From the NCBI RefSeq assembly GCF_029784135.1, contig NC_073746.1, positions 53,831,393 to 53,895,392 of the forward strand: 64,000 nucleotides of DNA. The letters are read 5' to 3'. Under the pieces are notes generated by a model. The model did no database searches, was not told where the DNA came from, and was given only the letters and a program-made list of their open reading frames with translations. Shown here in pieces: positions 43,467 through 53,977 of the stretch (its first letter is position 1; the number at the start of each line of letters is the position of its first letter). Both the position numbers and the translations under genes were made by a program. This DNA comes from Toxorhynchites rutilus septentrionalis. Taxonomy: Eukaryota > Arthropoda > Insecta > Diptera > Culicidae.

Positions 43467-44420
43467 ACCACCCTATGACAATGAATAATGATCAAAAATA
43501 GAATAGCGAAACAAAACCCAAAAACCAAACATGATTCTCCGCGTGGATGTAATTTTTGCGGCTTCGATATTAAGCATTTTGAGTGGTTTAATTGCAAAAT
43601 TTTATTCGCTGAGGATTATAGTTCAGTTTGTGAGTTAACAGAGATGTGATATTAGGTATGTACGGAAAAGTAAATTATTGGAATAATTGCACTGGTGGGG
43701 TTAAAATGGACAATCATATCCAAGATCACATCCAATGCATGAGAGAAAGTGAAGGGAAGAATATTCAACGCTTTTTTCTATTGCTTTCTCTGTTTGTTCT
43801 ATTTCAGTTACTGGACACACAAACATTGAGCGAAATTATTCCTCTCGCGAGCGATAAACATTTACGCTTCGTATATACATAGCCATTATGCCCTCACCAA
43901 TAAAAATGTTCTACTTTTCGGCTTGTTTTCATTTCAGTGAAAAACATGGAAAAACACATTTTTATAAAACATTTGGCCAATTATTTCGAAAGCCAGTATA
44001 TTGAACTGTTAGAAACTGCTTTCAAGTTTTCAAGAGTTTTCAAAGATAAAATTGAAGTTCTTGTTAACATGTCCATCTTACCCCCACTTCCCCTACAAGT
44101 CATTCGAAGCTAAATTGTAGGAGGAATTGCATAACCAGCAATTTCTTTTCATGTAATCGAAAAACAACGACGGCGATTGGCAAGCAGAACTTGAAGCATT
44201 CCGTGGAAAAATAAATAATGGAAGAATAACACACAGTGGAACTGCTGTACAGTAATATCGATAAAAAAATAACTAATAACTAATAAGATTATTGACTTGG
44301 GGGATTCCAGTTTCATTCACGAAAAACTCTAACAGTGCTGAACCTATTTTGAAACACAGAGATTATTCGAAAATACGAGTGAAGTAAACTTCTTCACCGC
44401 GGTGTCGTGGTCAACCCGAT
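43467..44420. other. intergenic, nothing recognised
   Basis: Only short chance frames, the longest being 78 codons at 43646-43882. Confidence 0.4.
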
Positions 44421-44430
44421 CATAAGCGAT

Positions 44431-44583
44431 CATTTTTTTTTGTCTGTATTGTAGCGACTTTCAACACTTTTGGCTGGTTCGTCACTTTACTTTCATTTTT
44501 GGAAGAATTCCGGGAGTGAGAATTGGACTCATGACCTTCAGCGTGAGAGGTATGGATGTTACCACTACGCCAGATCGCCTCCA
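44431..44583 (-). mobile_element. tRNA-derived SINE with perfect 10-bp target duplication
   Basis: Same family as 14116-14271. It is flanked by CATAAGCGAT at 44421-44430 and 44584-44593. On the minus strand: GGAGGCGATCTGGCGTAGTG, GTAACATCC, B-box-like GAGTCCAATTCTC, and the tail TTGAAAGTCGCTACAATACA with A-run. This is the most complete copy and fixes both family boundaries (about 153 bp). Confidence 0.92.
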
Positions 44584-44593
44584 CATAAGCGAT

Positions 44594-46345
44594 TATAAGC
44601 TGATCTGTGTAGATGGCATAAATTTGGCAATTACAGCACAGTCCAACACAAACCATTCAACATTATGTAATATCTTTCTAGTCAAATCACTTTTTGTTGA
44701 CGGCGACTGCCGAAGCAATTCTAGTCGAAGCGAAGCTACTGAGAGTAGAGTCGGCCTTCATTTTTCATCTTCGAAGAATTCGGGCCCTGGTCCCAAATTT
44801 TTGAATCATCGTCCCTTGGTTATTTTCTGAGAAAAAATAATTCTTCTATAATTTGCTTCTCCATTTGTAGCATTTTGTGAAAAATATCCGTTAATAACCG
44901 TGCGGAAGTCTCTTGATGGGTTCAGGATTGGGCGACCTTGCATCGATTCTTAGAAGGTCGATCTTTTCCATTCCGAGTTCCTATTTATTGGATCGATCAT
45001 AAATCGATCGAAAAAATCGAGAGAATCGATTTTTTCGAAAAGAAGCTTTTTATTTTACAAAGATCGATTCGGGAAAGATCGTTTCTTTGGTACAGGTTCA
45101 ATCAGAAAATCGGATATTTGCAATCGAGTTAGCAGCCCCGCTTGTCATTCGGTTTGTTGTCATTCATTTTCGGGAACAGCGTTCGAACTTCACATGAATC
45201 TTTGTTTGTGAAATCATTTGTGCGTTTTAATCCGCGATTTGGATGTTTGTGTTTTGACTGGACAGTTTCGATTAGTGTTTGCCTTTTGCGATCCGGTGCC
45301 ATTTCATTCGATTCGGTACAGCGAAGATGAGGTGTCAGATGATGCGATGTGGCAGGTTCAAAAAATCTCACCCCAACATGTTATTTCAATAGTTCTTGGT
45401 TGATTTATTACTGCAAGCTCAGTGGATCGATTTTTGCAATGCGAAAATGCAGTGTACAAGAAACCTGATTTGTGCGGTTGCTTTTTGCGCGATTTCTCTT
45501 TTGTGTGACTGTTTAGGTGTGATTTTAATATTTGTGCAATTAGTTTGTGTGATTCAAGAGTCGATGTCCCACAAACGAGAAATCACGCAAACACAAATAC
45601 ACGTTTGCCTGTATGTGGAATACATAGAATAAGCGCTAATCCTCCAATGCAAAGTGTCAACATCGAATTATTAGAGGTGCATTTGGAGGAAAGTTTTTTT
45701 TTGTGTCCGACGGAAATAATAACAGGTTGAGAAGAACGAATGCAGTACCAATTTTGTTTGCATTTTAAGAAGACAGTAATTACGATTCGGGTAACTATGA
45801 GAATTATCCTACCAGTCTCTCGACGTCTTTGCCGTTGTATTCCTGCCCATCGCTATTAGATCATTCATATGCAAATTTCAAATTTGACAAGGCAGTAGTA
45901 TCACTGAAGGTCTAATAGAATTGACTTAATTAACGCTTCTCAAAAAAATATTTTCTACATAAAAAAATCTTTAAAAAAAATGTCATGCTGGAATTTTCTA
46001 CAGAATACAATACTTTCCCAAGAATCTTGGTTCACCGTGACTGGTTCTCGCTGACATAAGTATGATCATCTTCGTGAGAGTCGCTTCTGCAGGAAAACGT
46101 TCCATTGAATCTATTTATCTTGAGCAATTGAGCACGATCTCTGATAAAAGCATCAACAAGCTCATTATATCTGTCGTACAGCTCTTTGATGGAATCAAAC
46201 TTTGCTAAATCGTTTATGCAACGAATATTTAGGTGCAGAACTTTGAAATTGATGTTGGTGAGATGCGTTTTTTTTTATTTAATATCCAATCTTCAATACA
46301 ACTATGCAATCTATCACTACACATACGTTTCCATTAAATTGAAAT
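44594..46345. other. intergenic with a dense cluster of ATCGAT motifs
   Basis: Between 44930 and 45125 there are many ATCGA/TCGAT strings, including GGATCGATCATAAATCGATC and a local dyad AATCGATTTTTTCG. The following 450 bp are rich in TTTGTG and TTTGCG strings and read like an untranslated leader or promoter region, but no gene can be assigned. Confidence 0.35.
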
Positions 46346-46347
46346 TA

Positions 46348-46784
46348 CAGGGAAACTTCGATATAACGTACCCTCGATATAACGTCACTCGATATAACGT
46401 ACATTTTACCTCGATATAACGTACACATTTCCAAAGTGTAAAGGAAAATTTTTTTCAATATTTTTTTCTGATAGAACAATAATTTATCTGTATTGTGATG
46501 CTAAGACAAGTTTTGTACCTTCAATCAATTCCGAAATACAGCTGGTTTTATGATTCCGGATTCTAAATGAATCAATCTTTAATCAACAGTACGAAGGGAA
46601 ACATCATGAGAAAGGCTGGGTTCGTCTTCTGATTGAAGCTATTCATTAACTGTACTAAAACAGCAACACAATAATGTATTATAGACTACGTTTGTGAGTA
46701 CTTTATTGTGCTTCGATATAACGTACAATTCGATACAACGTACAATTTTGAAAGTGAAATGTACGTTATATCGAAGTTTACCTG
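46348..46784. mobile_element. pogo/Tigger-like MITE, copy 2 (437 bp)
   Basis: CAGGGAAACTTCGATATAAC at the left, the complement at the right (…TATCGAAGTTTACCTG), TA at 46346-46347 and 46785-46786. The left end carries four tandem-like iterations of the TCGATATAACGTAC motif within 75 bp; the right end carries TCGATATAACGTAC, TCGATACAACGTAC and the terminal inverted copy. The internal sequence matches copy 1 with few differences. Confidence 0.9.
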
Positions 46785-46786
46785 TA

Positions 46787-48715
46787 CTACTGTCGGCACT
46801 TAGGAGTAGACTCCTGGTTGGAAATTGAAAGTGAGGTTGAGTTGGCATTCAGTTGTCCCTTTATACTAAATATTTCAAAGTCTCTGCGGGTACGAATTAT
46901 TTCAATTTCAGAAAATTCTCCTTGAGCACACTTTTATCGAGACAGTTCTCACATCGTTTGGGTTAGAATTGAGTGACAGCAAGCGTCTCGCTTCTACAAT
47001 CGCTCCATCGGCCAACCGACATCCAACAGCAGCAACAACACTGTAAAAGGTTTGTACAGAGTCCTCATTGCTCTCCGTAGACATTCCTATTATTTTGGAA
47101 AATTTGGTACAGTAGCTCAGTCAAGACGAATTATTTTAGAAAAATGTAAATATATTGACGGCATCGGCAATTATTCATAATCGGAGCCCGCACTATTATA
47201 AAATACTCTATGTTTTGGTTAGATACATGAAGTACAAATACATTACTATGTCAGAAATACACTCGCTCATCAAATAGAAACGGGAATCTAAAAACCATTC
47301 AAAATATTAATATTGCGAGATCATCTTCTTCTTATGTGCATTAATTGTTGTTTAATTTTTATTTACATCGAGGCAAAATTATTCCTCGACCTCTGCCGAT
47401 GATATCTGTGATTTGTGGTTGTTATCATACATAACGACACACTCATATGGCTCACTGATTATAGACACAAAACTCAAAATTATTATTGTTACGTTTCTAT
47501 TCAATCTTTTCGAATACATTGTATCAACAAGTATAGACTGAACTCCAATATTGAATAAATAGGAAAATGGAATGATAACAAATTTTCAGATCATTCTAGT
47601 CGCGGAATTTTCCGAATCGACAATCACTGATTCGATCCTTTGTTTCGTAACTGTGTAAACTCTTCGTTATGAGCACGCGTGGTTACCAATCCGACTAGTT
47701 TAATAGTTCTGATGCGTTCTGTAGCATTTTAATTTCGCTATGGAAAAACGGTAAAGTCAGCTCCATTTTTTCGTATGTCCGGGTCGCTATAATCATAAGG
47801 GAAGCGACGACAACGTTAGCTGAAAATTTAGCTGCAAGCGGTCGTAACTTTCATCCTTCGTACAACATAAGGAACAAGCATTGCAATGCGTGGGTTGCTG
47901 AATAATGAAAACTCAATTTTCAACCATCACATCACACGGATGGTTGGAGTGATATGGTGTCGTTCCATCAACACGATGTCACCCAGGATACAGCACAAAG
48001 TGAAGTGAATTCGTTGTTTTTTTTTCATCGCCCTGTCGCGAGCTCATCATCGCAGCTCTTAAATGAAAACGACATGAAACGCTAGAAAGCGAAAATACTC
48101 CCACGTTGCTCGGCATACCAAATGAGATTGAATTACGTGTTTATTTGATTGCCACGTGTGCCACACCTCGGCGGCAATAACTTACGATGTTTAGCTCCAT
48201 TAGCTAGATTCCAGATTTCCTCGCGTGATATATTCACTCTCGACGATTCGATATTTCCTGTAATCAATTAGGTAAATTTCTTCAATGACTGCACTAAGTG
48301 GCCGCCAATGGTACGATTGTCCCTACGGGGCAGATTAATTTGGCAGTCGGAAATTTGTTAAGCCGGAAGCCGTTTTGGTTCGTTCCTTGCTTTATGGCCG
48401 GCTCAAACCTACCAAACTTCACTTGTTCTCATGCCTGGTTAAAAGGAATGTATTTATTTATGGTTGTTGTCTCTCTTATTGGCTTCTTGTAATGAAAACC
48501 TGTCCGAAACTATGGCTTTGGGTTATCTTATGTGTTATGTTATATGAACAAACAACGAGTTTCTTTCCGTACCCGGCATTTTCAATATGATTCCAAACGG
48601 ACGCATGGTTCGCTCTAACCGCAATTTCATCTATTTTTAAGTGACAGGTTGATGATCGATAGCAATCGGTGAGATCATAATTTCCAGAACGAAATCAAAC
48701 AAATAAATCCTGCGT
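46787..48715. other. intergenic, nothing recognised
   Basis: Short frames only. A CAGCAGCAACAACA string lies near 47027. Nothing that behaves like an exon. Confidence 0.4.
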
Positions 48716-49117
48716 CCTGCGTACATTTATAGCATCCTTGAGCTTGAGCTTGAGCTTGGGTAGACTGTACAATTCGTAGTTGCTCTCCGTGATTGACCTG
48801 AACCAACCAAATTGCACAAAGAGCACACAGAATGACGCTTGGGACTAGCAAATCATTCTCGTTGTGCAATTTTCGGTGATTCGAGCTTTAAATGGTCAAT
48901 AACGACGCCGGCCACGTCCTTACAGTCACCAGGGGAAGGGAAGGAATGTTAGTATGATATTCGCCGCCCGAAGACCAGAAGGGTCGCCTCTATAGCGTGG
49001 TTCCCTAGCGTTTATCATGGAGCGGATAGTTGTTAGTGGGCCGAGGTAAGAATCAGGATTCACTGCGGTAAGTGATGTGATTATATAAACGCTAACTAAC
49101 GACCACTCTACAAAACG
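48716..49117 (-). repeat. probable high-copy dispersed repeat with (AGCTTG)n end
   Basis: The left part begins with a 25-bp string shared exactly with 50945-50969 and then an AGCTTG hexamer repeated (48740-48760). The body (GACGCCGGCCACGTCC, CCCGAAGACCAGAAGGGTCG, TATAGCGTGGTTCCCTAGCG) is GC-richer than its surroundings and resembles a dispersed repeat I associate with Aedes genomes from memory; not verified. Confidence 0.45.
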
Positions 49118-49213
49118 AAAATGTGAAACTCTGATATGTCACTACACGCGGCAGAAATTATTTTTAGGTATCCTGAGAAGGAAAACCTATAAAATTTATT
49201 GAACTCCTATATA

Positions 49214-49758
49214 CCATCTTGATCAAAAAAGTTCACGGAATCAATACCGTGTGGCGCTTTTAGTCACCCGTTTTATTTTTCTTCTATTTTGTAGGTTGAC
49301 TCATTTGTCATTGACATTCTATGAAATTTGTAGTGGGATACACTTTAATACACTTACACTTCTAAAAGTTACGCTGTATTGGGTACATCTGCTATTGTGT
49401 ATGCCTGTACAATTTGCAAAATTTGCGAAATCAATCATTATTCGTGAATATTTGACTAAAAACATCCGCAACCTCCGAATTCACCTGATTTGGCTCCCTG
49501 CGACGTTTTCCTATTTGAACGACTCAAGAAACTAGGTTTCAGCACCCGAGATGAGATAAAATCGAAGATGGCGCTGATGGCCATACCTCAAATTGAATAT
49601 AATTATCGAGGATTGGAGCGCTGGCATAAGTGTGTTGCAGTCGATGGGGAGTACTTTGAAGGGGTTGACCCCCCCCCCCCCCTTCAAAGGGAAATTGTTG
49701 TATAGTCTTGTATGTTTCATTTTCTGAATAAATTCCGGGAACCTTTTGATCAAAATGG
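49214..49758 (+). mobile_element. DD34D-type mariner remnant (545 bp)
   Basis: Inverted ends CCATCTTGATCAAAA / TTTTGATCAAAATGG continue as GTTC.CGGAA on both sides, and TA flanks each end (49212-49213, 49759-49760). Inside, on the + strand, only the C-terminus of a transposase remains: IIREYLTKNI, then after a one-base shift PNSPDLAPCDVFLFERLKK and ERWHKCVAVDGEYFEG, ending near 49665. SPDLAPCDFFLF is the classical mariner signature around the third catalytic Asp. A run of 14 C follows the frame. Over half the element is gone. Confidence 0.88.
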
Positions 49759-49760
49759 TA

Positions 49761-51279
49761 TTCTAACGATTCTTTTCGCATCGTACCCATCGCACTTTTT
49801 TTATCGCAATCCAACTACGACGGTGGAGAATTCACTGGGGGAAATCTGAGAAGCTAACCATAAAACATGTTTAAAAACAACCTATAACTATAATCCGTTA
49901 TTCCACACGCATAGTCTTCATTCAACCCCATTCGTAGTAACGGAGATCTTTAGGGAACCTGAGATGGTCACCGAGAGCAATTAGAAATCAATCGGAACTG
50001 CGAATAATTCCGTAAACCATCGAGTGTATTCTTTATAGAACTTCGATTGCGACGGTGGGATGGATTGGAAGAGAGTTATGAATTAATGAATTGACTAATG
50101 ATTTTAAAAAATAAAAAAAAGAATTGAAGAATTAAAGAATTTATGAGTATAATAAAAAATGATATAAATTTTTTGAATCTATGGATTTTGAAATTTATGG
50201 ATTTATGCATCTGTGGATCTAAGAATTCCTGAGTTTATGACTCTATAAGTTTTTCACATTTCCATTCCATTTCTGCAACTGTCTCCAGAAAAGAAAGAAG
50301 CAAAATAATAATGAGAACACGAGAGATAAGTACACCAGAACAATTGCAATCGTTTGCTGTGGAGAGAGAAGCGGGTTTAAACTCTTTAGATGGTCTACAA
50401 TTTATACTGTAAAGTAAATTAAGCTGTATGTGTGTATGGAAAAAGAAAACTTAGCTGACGCCACTGCATGCTCAGTCCATCCATTTTCGATGGCTTTCGG
50501 TTGTGATACACTCACTACGATAACCTCACACTCGATGTATTAGACGAAGGCAAACAAACTTCGTCATGCCAATGTTTACACGTGTCGGAGGGAGAGCACT
50601 ATAACGCTGAATCGATCAAGCGACAACTGAGAGAGCAACAAAAACTACGAGTTTTCACTACCACAAACGCAACATCAAAATGGCTTCCCCTAATATTTCA
50701 CTTCACCGTGCCATCTCAAAAATATAATCGAAGAAATTAATTAAACTATATTAGTTTCGAAATCACTAGGGCAGAGTGAACTATTTTTCGCCCATTCAAA
50801 ATATGATCTCAGCACAAACGCGCACTTATTTCTCGATGCGCTGCCCCCTGCTCAACACTGTGAAAGAACAAGCAATCGCAAACGAAATACGCGGAACAAC
50901 AAAAACACACGTCCGCACTCGACGACCGCCCGATTGAAACTCTCCCTGCGTACATTTATAGCATCCTTGTCGAAAAGTTCTGCATATTTGTGCTGTGAAT
51001 TTGTTGTGAAAAAACAGGAAGTGGGTTATATCTATGGTATAACCGCAAGGGTGACGTAGGACTATCGTTGATTTAGAGATCATTTGTATGAAGTTGAATC
51101 TGAATTCATTCTGAATGAATGAATATTTGGAGAACTTCGAAAACGAGAGCGTTACGTTGGAGGCACAAGGTTTTATGCATCCAATATTGGATACGGAAAT
51201 ATCCTACTGATGGGGAAGAATAATCTTCAGAAGCAATCCTGTGGATTGCGATTGATTGAAAAATCACAAAACCTAATGT
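49761..51279. other. intergenic, nothing firmly recognised
   Basis: Includes an AT-rich tract with repeated ATTTATGGATTT-like strings (50150-50230) and, at 50945-50969, the 25-bp string shared with 48716-48740. Short frames only. Confidence 0.4.
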
Positions 51280-51576
51280 ATTTGGTCACAGTGTTACATG
51301 GATAGAAAACATTAAAATAAACTCTTTCATATGAATGTAATTTTAAATTCCAAGATGAACTGGTAGATTATTTTCAGTAACGATTAGATATTTCCACATT
51401 TTCTTCGATACTGGAAGCCCACCAGTGGTTAATGCTAACTCGATAACCATCTGTTAATAGCACTTGATTGAAACATATTTGGTCACAGTGTTGCATGGAT
51501 AGAAAACATTCAAATAAACTCTTTCACATGAATGTATTTTTAAATTCCTAGAGGAACTGGCAGATTATTTTCCGGA
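51280..51576. repeat. direct repeat, two ~100-bp units 196 bp apart
   Basis: Unit 1 (about 51280-51380) and unit 2 (about 51476-51576) share TTTGGTCACAGTGTT.CATGG, ATAGAAAACATT.AAATAAAC and CTCTTTCA.ATGAATGTA, with about 90% identity. Both continue AAATTCC.AGA.GAACTGG.AGATTATTTTC. It is a segmental tandem duplication with 95 bp of unique spacer. Confidence 0.85.
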
Positions 51577-52276
51577 TCTTTCTCGATCCAAACGGAAAGA
51601 ATTCCGTGCGTGTATGTGTGTGTGTAGCGGCTGCTTCGAGATCTTCCCGGGGAACCGTTTGTAGCATCACTCTCCTCTTGATGGATTCCCTTCTGGCCTA
51701 AGGTGCACAAACAGGCTCTTGGTGACACCGTTCATCCGCGCTTTCATGATAAATGAAGAGCTTCACCACAACAGCGACAACATGCTCCAATCGCTGTTCA
51801 ATTAGAACTGAGTGGATTTCCGAGCGGCGCTCGCTTATATACCGATTGGTGATTTCAATAGCCTATTTTGAAAGCAAATTTAAGACCATTGAAACAAGTT
51901 TTTGGATCAGAAAGTAACAAGTATAGAACGCGTAGACATTTTATCTTTCGAATGAAGTGTTTATCGTTCCATTTCGTTCAGTTGGTTAGGAGCTATTAAC
52001 ACTCAAAATCTCGGTCTTCGGCGTAACGCTTTCGTTTTCGAAACTTTGATTTTACACCCCGGTATAGAAATGAAAGACGTAGTCCTACGTCAAAAGCATC
52101 ACATAGCGTTTTTGATGAATAAACTTCATTTATTTCTTTTTAAACGATTGGTAAATTATCATACTTTGTCAGCTATCAAACTTGAGCTAACCATACATGA
52201 ATATATTTCAGGCGTGTTCGGCATTAAAATATTACTTAAGTACTGATTGAAATGAACACAAAAAATGTTAATACAT
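51577..52276. other. promoter-bearing unit, no gene recognised
   Basis: Contains the promoter arrangement above and, 240 bp upstream of it on the minus strand, the dyad GACGTAG-TC-CTACGTC (52076-52091). GTGTATGTGTGTGTGTA lies at 51609. The run from 51577 to about 51760 has no open frame of note. Confidence 0.4.
51805..51862 (-). promoter_or_regulatory. CCAAT-TATA-Inr core promoter arrangement
   Basis: On the minus strand: ATTGAAATCACCAATCGG, immediately followed by TATATAAGC (51841-51833) and, with the usual spacing (about 31 bases from the first T of TATA to the A), the arthropod initiator TCAGTT (51811-51806). A transcript would run toward lower coordinates. The first ATG (51747-51745) opens only a 26-codon frame. 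No known coding sequence follows. The arrangement is too orderly to ignore, but its origin (promoter of a lost gene, or a repeat carrying one) is unresolved. Confidence 0.45.
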
Positions 52277-52280
52277 TTAA

Positions 52281-52514
52281 CCCTCTGCGGTCGGTTGTCT
52301 GCTCTCAGCCATAACAGAAAGGAATCATACTAAATACTTTAGTATTTAAATATTATTGTTTACATTTTTTCTACACCAATTTTAAGATCTGGTGAAGTTT
52401 TTCACGAAAGTTTCTATGAATAATAGGTAACGGTACTCGAAATAAACAAAATATTATTATCGTGGAAAGGTAATAGGATCTCTTTCAAGGCAAATTAATT
52501 CCGACCGCAAAGAG
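52281..52514. mobile_element. piggyBac-like MITE, 234 bp
   Basis: Ends CCCTCTGCGGTCGG and CCGACCGCAAAGAG, inverted with two mismatches. TTAA flanks both sides (52277-52280, 52515-52518). TTAA targets with a CCCT start are diagnostic of the piggyBac superfamily. Non-coding; shares its interior with 43272-43462 and one terminus at 41081. Confidence 0.85.
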
Positions 52515-52518
52515 TTAA

Positions 52519-53738
52519 TAACAATTAATAAAAAATAAATTTGAAAATTCAAAATGACGTTTGTTGTTTTCTCGAAAATTGCAATTATTTCACACACAAA
52601 TTTCAATGAGATACATCATCCGATTTCAATATTCAAAAGCATTTGCGTTTTTTTAAAATACTTTACTACTTCTCTTTTTTGCATTCCATTGAATCACTGA
52701 ATGCTCGATCACTTGAAAGTCACAAACATAGAAAACTAATACATTCGTTTTGCACCTCTACCAAGGCAAATGGAGTTACTAATTTTAGGACTATTCTGTC
52801 GGGGATGCTTGTCCATTCCACGAGAAACATCCAATCTTCATTAGCGGATGAAAAGCGAAGACAATCGTGGAAAATGTATTTTATTGAATAAATCTCAAAT
52901 TTCCATTTTCGCCACATTGGAATAATCCTCTGGATCATAAAAACAATAGTGGGAAATTGAAACACTGAATCGTAATAAAAATAACGCACAGATGCACTGT
53001 AATGCTGTCTGTCGTTGATAAATTTTATGACACTGACTGTGTGGGAGGAGGATGGAAAGTTTATCATCCCCATCGGGAAATGTAACGATTGAAAAGTGAG
53101 TTATTAGTGTGAGTTCAAATAGTCATCAGAGTTGATCATTATATATTCATGGCGTATTAAAAGCTCCATGGGTTACCACTTCTCCCGAAAACTGTCACTC
53201 GAGAACTTTTGTTCCGAATATTGACACTCGCAAGAAATGTTTTGTGTTCCATTTGATTTAATCGGATTACTGACCTTTGAAGCATCAGTCGACTGACGTT
53301 TTTACATTGGCCCGAGACTGATAGCCCGTTGTTATTAGATACGATAAAGTTTCCCGTTGTACCCTGGCAAATAAGGGAAGCTGGTTAAGTTCGCCAGAAT
53401 TTGACGTCCATCATTTTTATTTATATAACCCTATTTCGATTTATACACATAATATTGCAAGGAATAAAAGAGCAAAGAATGGATCAATATTTTGAGTAGC
53501 TTTGCTCGAGTGCACGTGACTTCTGCGAAACGTCGTTCATCGTCGGTTTTCAATTCCACAGATTAGGAAAAACTTAGATTCCACTTTATTCCACTGTTTC
53601 GCAAGTAATATACAGAATTTCCCAGGAGGTCTATTCCACCCTGGAATGTGGCTTGAGGCCCCAGTCAATGGATGGGGGGGGGGGAATGAAGCGTTGCGCG
53701 CAGTGTCGACTTGCACAGCGAGAACAATCTCTTTTCTA
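52519..53738. other. intergenic, nothing recognised
   Basis: Short frames only, the longest 117 codons (52720-53073, minus) without a recognisable domain. A G-run of 11 lies at about 53674-53684. Confidence 0.4.
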
Positions 53739-53752
53739 CCATTAATGATCCT

Positions 53753-53963
53753 TCTTCTTTTTTAATGGCATCTATGTTCCCAGAGGAACTTTACCGTCTC
53801 AACGAAGTATATCACTTCCATCATTTTTTTCAAATACTCAGTTGAGATTTTGTTTGCCAAAAAACACACCTGGTTCTGATTGACAAGATCTTAGAATATG
53901 CAGAACGGGACCGCCGGCGGCATAATATGTGTAACATCAATCACTGAACCACGGGAGCACCTT
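53753..53963 (-). mobile_element. diverged tRNA-derived SINE with 14-bp target duplication
   Basis: Flanked by CCATTAATGATCCT at 53739-53752 and 53964-53977 (the first base or two of the tail overlap the duplication). On the minus strand it starts GTGCTCCCGTGGTTCAGTGA and shares GTTGAGACGGTAAAGTTCCT, AAATCTCAACTGAGTA and the AGAAGAAGGA tail with 42899-43178, but the B box is damaged. It is an older copy of the same family. Confidence 0.85.
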
Positions 53964-53977
53964 CCATTAATGATCCT

